Assembly: GCA_964468405.1 (NCBI GenBank)
Contig: CAYXTC010000015.1
Coordinates: 1-14,590, forward strand
Length of the DNA: 14,590 bases
Direction of reading: 5' to 3'
DNA from: CAYXTC01 sp964468405
GTDB taxonomy: Bacteria; Patescibacteriota; Minisyncoccia; Minisyncoccales; GWA2-38-27
Position numbers and translations under genes: made by a program. Shown in pieces: positions 6,940-12,793 of the stretch. A model generated the notes under the pieces. That model saw nothing but the letters and a program-made list of their open reading frames with translations. It was not told the DNA's origin and made no database searches. Positions within the stretch are counted from its first letter, which is position 1. Each line of letters begins with the position of its first letter.

Positions 6940-8592
6940 ATGAAGAAACTCTTTATTGTCATTATTGTTATCGGGGTCGCTTTGGCTGTAGCAGGATTTT
7001 GGTACTGGCAGAAAAACCCCTATTCTAAGGAAGTGTTAAAGCTGGAGGTATTGGGGCCTGAGCAAATAGGAGCCTTTGAGGAAGCAGAATATACAGTTAA
7101 GTTTAAGAATAACGGTAATGTCAGGCTGGAAGACCCCACTCTTATCTTTGAATTTCCTCGAAATTCTTTGAAAGAGGGGCCCAGAAGGAACGAAGTAGCA
7201 TCAGAGGAGATAGGAGACATCTATCCGGGGCAAGAAAAAACCTTTACCTTTAAGGCCCGTCTTTTCGGCAAAGAAAACGAAACTTTAAAAGCGGAGGCCT
7301 GGCTGAGTTACAGACCTAAAAATATCAAGGCGCGCTATGAGTCCCACAGCGCTCTGACCACTTCGATTACCTCTCTTCCTTTGAGTTTTGATTTTGATTT
7401 GTCTTCCAAGCAAGAGGCCGGCAAGGAATTTTCTTTTTATTTAAACTACTTTTCTAATCTCGATTACCCCATCTCTAATCTCGGAGTGAAAATGGAATAT
7501 CCTTCAGGATTTGAGTTTTTAGGAGCAGACCCCTCCGGCACAGAGAATAATGAATGGGAAATACCTCTTCTCAACAAAGCAGAAGGAGGAAGAATAGAAA
7601 TCCAGGGGAAACTAACGGGAGAAATAAACAGCAAGAAAGTATTTAGGGTGGGTTTTGGAGTATGGAATGACGATGAATTCGTTTTACTTAAAGAGATGAC
7701 TAGGGGGGTTGAGATTACAGAACCCCACCTCTTTGTGTTCCAGAGGATAAACGGGCAGAAAGAATATGTGGCAGACCCTGGAGAACTTCTTCATTATGAG
7801 ATATTTTTCAGGAATATAGGGGAGTCGCCCTTTAAGGATTTGTTTTTGGTAACCAGGCTAAAAGGAAGGTTTTTTAACCTGGACAGCGTGAAAATAAATT
7901 CCGGCCAGTTTGGCAAAGAGGCCAACTCTATTATCTGGGACGGCGAAGATGTTTCAGAACTTCAGTTTCTTGACCAGGGAGGGGAGGGCAAGGTTGATTT
8001 TTGGGTAAGAGCGGGGGATGAAAAAACTGGAGAAAACAATCCTATGCTAGAAACTACGGTTTTGGTGGGAAAGGTGGCCCAGGACTTTAAAACAAAAATT
8101 AATACCAAACTTCGTCTTAGCCAGGAAGGTTATTACTCAGAAGGCCCTTTTGACAATTCTGGCCCCATTCCGCCCGAGTCTGGAGAAGAAACCACCTATA
8201 CTGTGAAATGGACTGCGGAAAACTATTACAACGATGTTAAAAATACTAAGGTAAGAGCAATTCTTCCCTATAATGCAGAGCTGACAGGAGAAATATCTCC
8301 GGAGAACGAAGAGGAAAACTTCACTTTTGACTCAGCCAGCAGGGAGGCGGTCTGGTCTATCGGAGACGGCTCGCCTTTTTATGCAGGAGAAAGCCGCAGT
8401 GTCTCTTTCCAGATTTCCTTAAAGCCCAATTCTTCGCAGGAAGGAGAGACGGCTGAGATCATAGGAAGCGCCAAATTATCAGGCGAGGACCAGTGGACAG
8501 ACGAGACCGTAGAGGATGTAGATTCCAGAATAGATACCGCCCTGCCTGACGACCCCGGCATTTCTTCTGAAGAGGGGATAGTAGAAGATTAA
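6940..8592 (+). CDS. Membrane-anchored surface protein with DUF11-like Ig-type repeats
   Basis: The 550-residue protein opens with MKKLFIVIIVIGVALAVAGF, a single hydrophobic segment (about 4-21) that would act as an uncleaved N-terminal anchor with the rest outside the membrane. No lipobox is present. Four beta-rich segments follow, roughly at 30-140, 148-255, 262-390 and 395-525, each with DUF11-type signatures: a Y-x-V/I-x-F/W strand, a phrase such as NNGNVRLEDP or RNIGESPFKDL, then a hydrophobic strand and IYPGQEKTFTF-like turns. I see no cysteines. The tail (526-550) is strongly acidic (DSRIDTALPDDPG...). A role in cell-surface structure or attachment to a host or neighbour is plausible for such proteins, but is inferred. 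It is transcribed from its own predicted promoter and followed by tandem terminators. Confidence 0.82.
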   Translation: MKKLFIVIIVIGVALAVAGFWYWQKNPYSKEVLKLEVLGPEQIGAFEEAEYTVKFKNNGNVRLEDPTLIFEFPRNSLKEGPRRNEVASEEIGDIYPGQEKTFTFKARLFGKENETLKAEAWLSYRPKNIKARYESHSALTTSITSLPLSFDFDLSSKQEAGKEFSFYLNYFSNLDYPISNLGVKMEYPSGFEFLGADPSGTENNEWEIPLLNKAEGGRIEIQGKLTGEINSKKVFRVGFGVWNDDEFVLLKEMTRGVEITEPHLFVFQRINGQKEYVADPGELLHYEIFFRNIGESPFKDLFLVTRLKGRFFNLDSVKINSGQFGKEANSIIWDGEDVSELQFLDQGGEGKVDFWVRAGDEKTGENNPMLETTVLVGKVAQDFKTKINTKLRLSQEGYYSEGPFDNSGPIPPESGEETTYTVKWTAENYYNDVKNTKVRAILPYNAELTGEISPENEEENFTFDSASREAVWSIGDGSPFYAGESRSVSFQISLKPNSSQEGETAEIIGSAKLSGEDQWTDETVEDVDSRIDTALPDDPGISSEEGIVED

Positions 8593-8645
8593 CTCTGTCC
8601 AGGCTCGGGGACACATGATACATCTCTACTTGTTAAATGCTTTCC

Positions 8646-8672
8646 GCGGAGGTCTCTCCTCCGCAGATTTTT
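8646..8672 (+). terminator. Intrinsic terminator after the DUF11-like gene
   Basis: GCGGAGG (8646-8652) pairs with CCTCCGC (8658-8664) across a 5-nt TCTCT loop, followed by AGA and TTTTT. It lies 54 nt after the stop codon and is the first of two adjacent terminators. Confidence 0.8.
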
Positions 8673-8701
8673 GTGGGAGGCCCGTCCTCCCACATTTTTT
8701 T
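8673..8701 (+). terminator. Second tandem intrinsic terminator (part of direct repeat, copy 1)
   Basis: GTGGGAGG (8673-8680) pairs with CCTCCCAC (8686-8693) across CCCGT, followed by A and seven Ts. The same 29 bases recur exactly at 9214-9242. Confidence 0.85.
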
Positions 8702-8722
8702 AAGACACTATCACATGGACCA
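8673..8722 (+). repeat. Direct repeat copy 1: terminator plus conserved box upstream of a TTGACA promoter
   Basis: This 50-bp unit matches 9214-9263 at 46 of 50 positions. The first 29 nt (hairpin and T-run) are identical, and the four mismatches are all transitions in the last 21 nt. The shared tail contains ACTATCAYATGGACCA. TTGACA starts 8 nt later. The copies lie 541 bp apart and bracket the WG-repeat gene. Confidence 0.9.
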
Positions 8723-8730
8723 ACAAGGAA

Positions 8731-8759
8731 TTGACAAAACAACTATAATATAATACGAT
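8731..8759 (+). promoter_or_regulatory. Promoter of the WG-repeat gene
   Basis: A perfect -35 TTGACA (8731-8736) is followed after 17 nt by TACGAT (8754-8759, 4/6 match). Two overlapping TATAAT hexamers (8744-8749, 8749-8754) are too close to this -35 for a sigma-70 promoter but would ease melting. Predicted transcription start is near 8766. Confidence 0.65.
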
Positions 8760-8776
8760 ATTGTTGGTTCGTTTTA

Positions 8777-9157
8777 ATGTCAAACATGCCAGAAACCCGA
8801 AAGAAAGGAAAGGAACAAGCAATGAAGACGCTGTCAAGAGATCAACTGGAAAAGATGTACGACTATGTCGGCTCCTTCTTCGAAGGCCTGGCTCAGGCCA
8901 CAGAGGACGGGGAATGGTTCCACATCCGTCTTGACGGCAAGCCTGCCTACGAGCAGAGGTACGACCTGGTCGGCCCCTTTTCCGCAGGCCGGGCTTGGGC
9001 CCGAAAGGACGGAAAGTGGCTCCACATCCGTGCCGACGGCAAGCCTGCCTATGAGCAGAGGTACGACTGGGTCGGCTCCTTCTTCGCAGGCCTGGCTCTG
9101 GTCGTAAAGGGCAAAGAGTGTTTCCATATCCGTGCCGATGGCACCAGGATGGACTGA
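8777..9157 (+). CDS. WG-repeat protein with 34-residue tandem repeats
   Basis: The 126-residue product is almost entirely repeats. Units start at residues 28, 62 and 96, each opening Y-D-x-V-G-x-F-x-x-G-x-A, then D-G-x-W-x-H-I-R-x-D-G and K-P-A-Y-E-Q-R. The last unit is shorter and diverged (CFHIRADGTRMD). This fits a WG-repeat-like fold (solvent-exposed beta repeats, often protein-binding), with W-F-H-I-R or W-L-H-I-R where classic repeats have W-G-Y-I-D. Function is unknown; no signal peptide or membrane segment is seen. The basic N-terminus (MSNMPETRKKGKEQA) belongs to the protein only if 8777 is used; the ATG at 8822 has a good Shine-Dalgarno and may be the true start. The gene is visibly more GC-rich (54 of 100 in one stretch counted by hand) with C-ending codons, unlike its neighbours, and is bracketed by direct repeats, suggesting a mobile or acquired cassette. 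Confidence 0.82.
   Translation: MSNMPETRKKGKEQAMKTLSRDQLEKMYDYVGSFFEGLAQATEDGEWFHIRLDGKPAYEQRYDLVGPFSAGRAWARKDGKWLHIRADGKPAYEQRYDWVGSFFAGLALVVKGKECFHIRADGTRMD
8805..8815 (+). promoter_or_regulatory. Shine-Dalgarno site supporting the internal start of the WG-repeat gene
   Basis: The purine run AAAGGAAAGGAA ends 6 nt before the ATG at 8822. It favours initiation there (111 residues) over the ATG at 8777, which has no Shine-Dalgarno. Confidence 0.45.
8858..9154 (+). repeat. 102-bp tandem repeat array inside the WG-repeat gene
   Basis: Units begin at 8858, 8960 and 9062 (two full 102-bp units and one of 93 bp). Their ends are nearly identical at DNA level, for example GACGGCAAGCCTGCCTA in units 1 and 2. 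The period is a multiple of three, so copy-number change keeps the frame and also leaves other frames open across the array. Confidence 0.85.
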
Positions 9158-9164
9158 TACCAAG

Positions 9165-9200
9165 GCCCTCTTAATCTGAAAGATTAGGAGGGCTCTTTTT
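9165..9200 (+). terminator. Intrinsic terminator of the WG-repeat gene
   Basis: GCCCTCTTAATCT (9165-9177) pairs with AGATTAGGAGGGC (9181-9193), with a small internal mismatch, across a GAA loop. It is followed by TCTTTTT, 8 nt after the stop codon. Confidence 0.88.
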
Positions 9201-9213
9201 ATACCGAACGTTG

Positions 9214-9242
9214 GTGGGAGGCCCGTCCTCCCACATTTTTTT
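9214..9242 (+). terminator. Intrinsic terminator (part of direct repeat, copy 2)
   Basis: GTGGGAGG (9214-9221) pairs with CCTCCCAC (9227-9234) across CCCGT, then A and seven Ts. It is identical to 8673-8701 and backs up the terminator just before it. Confidence 0.85.
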
Positions 9243-9263
9243 GGGATACTATCATATGGACCA
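9214..9263 (+). repeat. Direct repeat copy 2: terminator plus conserved box upstream of a TTGACA promoter
   Basis: This is the partner of 8673-8722 (46/50 identical). Here the box is followed after 10 nt by TTGACA. The gene-free stretch 9158-9486 is fully accounted for by the WG terminator, this repeat, its promoter, a structured RNA candidate and the glyS promoter. Confidence 0.9.
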
Positions 9264-9273
9264 GTGCAAACTC

Positions 9274-9302
9274 TTGACATAAATTATTAAGGGTGCTATT
9301 GT
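9274..9302 (+). promoter_or_regulatory. Consensus promoter upstream of the structured RNA / glyS leader
   Basis: TTGACA (9274-9279), a 17-nt spacer, then TATTGT (9297-9302) preceded by TGC, an extended -10. It is the best-matched promoter in the window. Predicted transcription start is near 9309. Confidence 0.7.
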
Positions 9303-9308
9303 TGCGTA

Positions 9309-9460
9309 AAGTTCTTTTCAGAAAAACGATGGGCGGAAAGAGCGCTCCCCTGGCTTCTCCCTGGGGTTTTGTACAAACTCGCCCATCCCCGGGCCCCGTT
9401 TTCTTTGTATCCTGGTTCTCCCCTTGTCCAGGACACTACAAAGAGCGGGGCTTTTTATTT
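9309..9460 (+). ncRNA. Candidate structured small RNA (or glyS leader) with two C-rich hairpin loops
   Basis: About 150 nt lie between a strong promoter and a strong terminator without a credible ORF. Predicted structure: a weak A/U hairpin (9311-9327); a long stem GATGGGCG (9328-9335) with CGCCCATC (9380-9387), enclosing a hairpin CCCCTGG (9347-9353) / CCTGGGG (9360-9366); and the terminator hairpin (9393-9451). Two loops or loop margins share CCTGG-(C)-TTCTCCC (9349-9361 and 9411-9422), complementary to G-rich Shine-Dalgarno-like sequence (GGGAGAA). It lacks a T-box sequence, an SRP RNA tetraloop region, RNase P core motifs and a 6S-like full-length hairpin. It may be an independent sRNA or an attenuator for glyS; glyS also has its own -10 after the terminator. 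Confidence 0.55.
9393..9460 (+). terminator. Long intrinsic terminator just before glyS
   Basis: GCCCCG (9393-9398) pairs with CGGGGC (9446-9451); an inner stem 9401-9409 pairs with 9437-9445, and TCCTGG (9410-9415) with CCAGGA (9428-9433), capped by a 12-nt loop. TTTTTATTT follows. It would block read-through into glyS unless an alternative fold forms. Confidence 0.85.
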
Positions 9461-9474
9461 CAAACAAAATCGGT

Positions 9475-9480
9475 TAGAAT
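9475..9480 (+). promoter_or_regulatory. -10 element of a leaderless glyS promoter
   Basis: TAGAAT (9475-9480) ends 6 nt before the glyS ATG and lies after the terminator. No good -35 and no Shine-Dalgarno are present, consistent with a leaderless mRNA starting at or next to the ATG. Confidence 0.45.
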
Positions 9481-9486
9481 AAAGCA

Positions 9487-10848
9487 ATGGAAGATTTATT
9501 TCAAAAGATAATTTCTTTTTCCAAAAGACGCGGCTTTATTTTCCCCTCTTCTGAAATTTACGGGGGGTTTGCTTCTTGTTATGACTTCGGGCCCTTGGGC
9601 GTAGAATTGAAGAGGAATATTAAGAATTCCTGGTGGCAGGAGATGACTAGAAAACAGGATAATATTGTAGGATTGGACTCTGCTATTTTAATGAGTCCCA
9701 AGGTTTGGGAGGCGTCAGGCCACCTGACAGCAGGTTTTGCTGACGAATTGGTAGAGTGCAAGAAATGCCATCATCGATTCAGAAAAGATTTTTTAAAGGG
9801 AAATAAATGTCCCGACTGCGGGGGGGAATTAACTAAACCTAAGAATTTTAACTTGATGATGAAAACCTTTGTCGGGCCCCTAGAGGACGAAGCCTCAAAA
9901 ACTTATCTAAGGGCTGAAACTTGCCAGGGAATTTATGTTAATTTCCAGAATGTGGTTACCTCTATGAGGAAAAAGATTCCTTTTGGCATAGCCCAGATTG
10001 GAAAGGCTTTTAGAAACGAGATTACCCCCAAAAACTTTATCTACAGAGTAAGAGAGTTTGAGCAGATGGAAATGCAGTGGTTCACAAAGCCTGATCAGGC
10101 CTCAAAATTCTTCAACTATTGGAAAAAGCAGAGAATGGACTGGTATCTTAATCTCGGGGTAAAAAAGAAGAACCTAAGATTCCGCGAGGTAGGCAAAGAG
10201 GAACTCGCTCATTATGCCCGGAGAGCAGTAGATATTGAGTATAAGTTTCCCTTCGGGTGGAAAGAAATTGAAGGAGTACACAACCGGGGCGACTGGGATC
10301 TTTCTAATCATTCCAAAAACAGCGGAGAAGATCTTAGTTATAGAGAAGAAAAGACGGGAGAGAAGTACTTCCCGCATATTATAGAAACCTCTGTGGGAGT
10401 AGACAGGTCTTTATTTGCCTTTCTTTGCGATGCCTACCAAGAGGTAAGAGGAGGGAGGACAAAAACTACAAAATCAAACAAAGAGTTAGAACAAGTTCTT
10501 AATATCCGCAAAGAACTGGCGCCGGTAAAAGTTCAGATATTGCCCTTGGTTAGGAACAAGCCAAATCTCATCAAAAAGGCAAAAAAGATTTATGAAGAAA
10601 TAAAGCCCTTCTTTTCCTCACAGTATGACGAAACAGGTTCTATCGGGAGAAGGTACAGAAGAGGGGATGAGATAGGCGTTGTAATTTCTGTTACCTGTGA
10701 CTTTCAAACTCTGGAAGACGACACAGTTACCTTAAGAGACAGAGATACCATGAAACAGATAAGGGTTGAGACTTCTTCTTTAAAGGAGACTATAAATAAA
10801 ATTTTAACAGGCGAAGTTTTTTCCAAATTGGGAAAGCCAGTTAAATAA
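9487..10848 (+). CDS. glyS: Glycyl-tRNA synthetase, homodimeric class II type
   Basis: This enzyme charges tRNA-Gly. The 453-residue protein is the alpha-2 (eukaryote/archaea-like single-chain) type rather than the bacterial GlyQ+GlyS tetramer. It opens FSKRRGFIFPSSEIYGGFAS, then YDFGPLGVELKRN. A zinc-type insertion has C91/C94 and C108/C111. MMKTFVGP and LRAETCQGIYVNF precede class II motif 2 (FRNEITPKNFIYRVREFEQ, 175-193). Motif 3 is PHIIETSVGVDRS (296-308; catalytic Arg R307). A C-terminal HGTP-type anticodon-binding domain spans about 344-445 (APVKVQILPLV and GRRYRRGDEIG). The ATG at 9487 is supported by the opening MEDLFQKIISFSKRRGF and by the -10 just before it. Six nt separate its stop from the glycosyltransferase gene, suggesting an operon. 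Confidence 0.96.
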   Translation: MEDLFQKIISFSKRRGFIFPSSEIYGGFASCYDFGPLGVELKRNIKNSWWQEMTRKQDNIVGLDSAILMSPKVWEASGHLTAGFADELVECKKCHHRFRKDFLKGNKCPDCGGELTKPKNFNLMMKTFVGPLEDEASKTYLRAETCQGIYVNFQNVVTSMRKKIPFGIAQIGKAFRNEITPKNFIYRVREFEQMEMQWFTKPDQASKFFNYWKKQRMDWYLNLGVKKKNLRFREVGKEELAHYARRAVDIEYKFPFGWKEIEGVHNRGDWDLSNHSKNSGEDLSYREEKTGEKYFPHIIETSVGVDRSLFAFLCDAYQEVRGGRTKTTKSNKELEQVLNIRKELAPVKVQILPLVRNKPNLIKKAKKIYEEIKPFFSSQYDETGSIGRRYRRGDEIGVVISVTCDFQTLEDDTVTLRDRDTMKQIRVETSSLKETINKILTGEVFSKLGKPVK

Positions 10849-10854
10849 ATTCAA

Positions 10855-11547
10855 ATGAAAACTACAGCGATCGTTCCAGCCTACAATGAAGAAAAAAACA
10901 TACCCAGAGTTCTAAGGGTTCTCTTGAAATGCGAGGAGATTGATCAGGTTTTAGTTGTAGATGACGGATCCCAAGACAGGACCGCCGAAGTGAGCAGGGA
11001 GATGGGCGCTGAGGTGATGACTTTGGAAGGAAACCAGGGAAAGGGAGGCGCCATGAGAGCCGGAGTAGAGAGTGCGGATGCTGATGTTATCTCCTTTTTT
11101 GACGCAGACCTAGTTAATCTTCGCCCAGAGCATATTTCTCTGTTATTCAAGCCTGTGTTGGAAGAAGACGCGGCAATGTCTGTTGGTGTAAGGGATCGCT
11201 ATTGGGGCCTGCCCCTTCTTTTTATTAAAATAGATCCTCTTTTAGCAATAGCCGGGGAGAGGGCTATGAAAAGATTTGTTTTTGATAGTATCCCCGACAA
11301 GTTTATGAGAGGATTTGCCGTAGAGACCTCTCTTAACTACTTTTGCAAAGTGAATAATCTGAAAGTATCTTATCCGACCTTAGGGGGGTTGGGTGTGATA
11401 GTAAAAGAGAAGAAATGGGGCTGGTTTAAAGGACTAAAGAACCGCTTTAGAATGATGGGCCAGTTGACAAGGATAAGGTTCCAGGTGTGGGGGGCTAAAA
11501 AGAAATTTAAAGAGATTTTTGAAAATGCCTCAAAAAACAGAACTTAA
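10855..11547 (+). CDS. Family 2 glycosyltransferase
   Basis: This cytosolic or membrane-associated GT-A fold enzyme transfers sugar from a nucleotide-sugar donor. The 230 residues show AIVPAYNEEKNI (5-16), VVDDGSQDRT (34-43), the acceptor/phosphate-side NQGKGGAMRAG (60-70), and the metal-binding D-A-D (83-85). The G-K-G-x-A-M-R-x-G element resembles enzymes that use polyprenyl phosphate or phosphoglycerate acceptors (DPM1-like, GpgS-like), but the substrate cannot be assigned. No membrane helix is seen, unlike many polyprenyl-phosphate glycosyltransferases. The lysine/arginine-rich C-terminus could bind membrane phospholipid. It follows glyS by 6 nt and overlaps the peptidase gene by 23 nt. 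Confidence 0.88.
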   Translation: MKTTAIVPAYNEEKNIPRVLRVLLKCEEIDQVLVVDDGSQDRTAEVSREMGAEVMTLEGNQGKGGAMRAGVESADADVISFFDADLVNLRPEHISLLFKPVLEEDAAMSVGVRDRYWGLPLLFIKIDPLLAIAGERAMKRFVFDSIPDKFMRGFAVETSLNYFCKVNNLKVSYPTLGGLGVIVKEKKWGWFKGLKNRFRMMGQLTRIRFQVWGAKKKFKEIFENASKNRT

Positions 11548-12790
11548 CAACGGCCTAAGAATTATCACTGTCCCTCAAAAGAGCACAAAGGCTCTGACCC
11601 TTTTGGTTTTAGTCGCTACCGGCTCCAAGTACGAAAAGAAAAAGATAAGCGGCATATCCCATCTTTTAGAACACCTTTTGTTTAACGGGACTAAAAAAAG
11701 ACCAAGCCCTCTGAAGGTGGTAGAGCCCCTGGATGAAGTGGGGGGAGTTTACAATGCTTTTACGGGACAAGAGTATACAGGATACTATGTTAAAGTGAGA
11801 AAGGATCATTTTGATTTGGCTTTGGATATTCTTTCTGATATTTTTCTGAATTCTCAATTTAACTCCAAAGAGATTAAGAAAGAAAAGAGCGTGGTTACAG
11901 AAGAGATAAAGATGTATTATGATCATCCCATGCACCATGTTCAGTTTCTCTGGACTAAACTTCTTTATGGGGACCAGCCTGCCGGATGGCATATCGCGGG
12001 CACCCAAAAAAGCGTAGAAGGGATTTCCAGAGAAGAAATACTGGAATACTTCAAAAATCAATATATATCTTCGAAGACAGTAATTTGCATAGCAGGAAAT
12101 TTCCCGGCTTCTGTTTCTGAGATGGAAAAGAGAATAAAGAAAAGCTTTTTAAAAACTCCAGAAGGGAAAGTTTTAGAAAAGCCCCCTGTAGTAGAAGATC
12201 AGAAAGAACCTCAAGCATTAACAGAGCACAGGAAGACGGATCAGACCCATCTTTGTTTGGGGGTGAGAGGCTATAGTCTTTATTCTCCTGAAAGATATGT
12301 TCAAGAAATATTAGCTGTGATCCTGGGAGGGATGATGAGCTCCCGCCTCTTTACCAAAGTGAGGCAGGAACTTGGACTGGCATATTATGTCTCCTGCGAA
12401 TCATTTTCAGATCCTGACGCCGGTTTCCTGATGGCTAAAGCGGGCGTAGACAATGAAAAAGCAAAGAAAGCTGTATCTGCGATTTTAAAGGAATTTACTA
12501 AGATAAAAGACAAAAAGGTTCCTGAAAAAGAACTTAAGAAAGCCAAAGAGAACCTAAAAGGAAAGATGGCTCTTCATCTGGAGACCTCTGACGCCTTGGC
12601 TTCTTTTTACGGGGTTCAGGAGATAATGGAGGATAAGTTTTTAACTTTGAAAGAGATGTATGATAAAATTAACAAGGTAAAGGCAAAAGATGTTTCCAGA
12701 ATTGCAAAGAATATCTTCAGATCAAAAAATCTCAATCTGGCCCTGATAGGGCCCTCAAAAGAAGACTTTAAGAAAATTCTAAGGGTTTAA
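11525..12790 (+). CDS. M16 family zinc metallopeptidase (processing-peptidase-like)
   Basis: M16 enzymes form a clam-shell and degrade or process peptides. The inverted zinc motif H-x-x-E-H is present as HLLEH (H46, E49, H50 counting from the ATG), with a third ligand at E126/E127 in VVTEEIKMYYDHP, so the protein should be active. The C-terminal half has the M16B signature LGGMMSSRLFTKVRQELGLAY (268-288, including R280 and Y287) needed for substrate binding. At 421 residues it matches the M16B single-chain size. I chose the ATG at 11525 over the in-frame TTG at 11519, since the first conserved residues (TELNNGLRI) follow shortly after. It overlaps the glycosyltransferase stop by 23 nt and lies 3 nt before the AI-2E-family gene, so translation is likely coupled. 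No signal peptide is seen. Confidence 0.93.
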   Translation: MPQKTELNNGLRIITVPQKSTKALTLLVLVATGSKYEKKKISGISHLLEHLLFNGTKKRPSPLKVVEPLDEVGGVYNAFTGQEYTGYYVKVRKDHFDLALDILSDIFLNSQFNSKEIKKEKSVVTEEIKMYYDHPMHHVQFLWTKLLYGDQPAGWHIAGTQKSVEGISREEILEYFKNQYISSKTVICIAGNFPASVSEMEKRIKKSFLKTPEGKVLEKPPVVEDQKEPQALTEHRKTDQTHLCLGVRGYSLYSPERYVQEILAVILGGMMSSRLFTKVRQELGLAYYVSCESFSDPDAGFLMAKAGVDNEKAKKAVSAILKEFTKIKDKKVPEKELKKAKENLKGKMALHLETSDALASFYGVQEIMEDKFLTLKEMYDKINKVKAKDVSRIAKNIFRSKNLNLALIGPSKEDFKKILRV

Positions 12791-12793
12791 ATT

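Noticed and set aside
8646..8701. CRISPR-like or attC-like interpretation of the adjacent hairpins
   Set aside because: There is no regular repeat-spacer series and each hairpin ends in a T-run, so tandem intrinsic terminators explain them.
8744..8754. Two overlapping TATAAT hexamers as the -10 of the WG promoter
   Set aside because: They lie only 7 and 12 nt from the TTGACA, too close for a sigma-70 promoter; TACGAT at 17 nt fits better.
8865..9107. 80-codon alternative plus-strand frame inside the WG-repeat gene
   Set aside because: It is an out-of-frame shadow of the tandem repeats with low-complexity Ser/Pro/Thr content.
8834..9280. 148-codon minus-strand frame opposite the WG-repeat gene
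   Set aside because: The 102-bp period keeps several frames open across the array; the forward frame has recognisable repeats, a promoter and a terminator, while this one crosses two terminators and a promoter.
9305..9486. T-box riboswitch, 6S RNA, SRP RNA or RNase P RNA for the region before glyS
   Set aside because: The T-box sequence, the SRP tetraloop region and the RNase P core motif are not visible, and the 5' and 3' ends do not form the full-length hairpin of 6S RNA.
9293..9511. 72-codon plus-strand frame before glyS
   Set aside because: It crosses the structured RNA, a strong terminator and the glyS start in another frame, and looks like no protein family.
11519..11524. TTG start for the M16 peptidase
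   Set aside because: An ATG two codons later gives the same protein core and is the more usual start.
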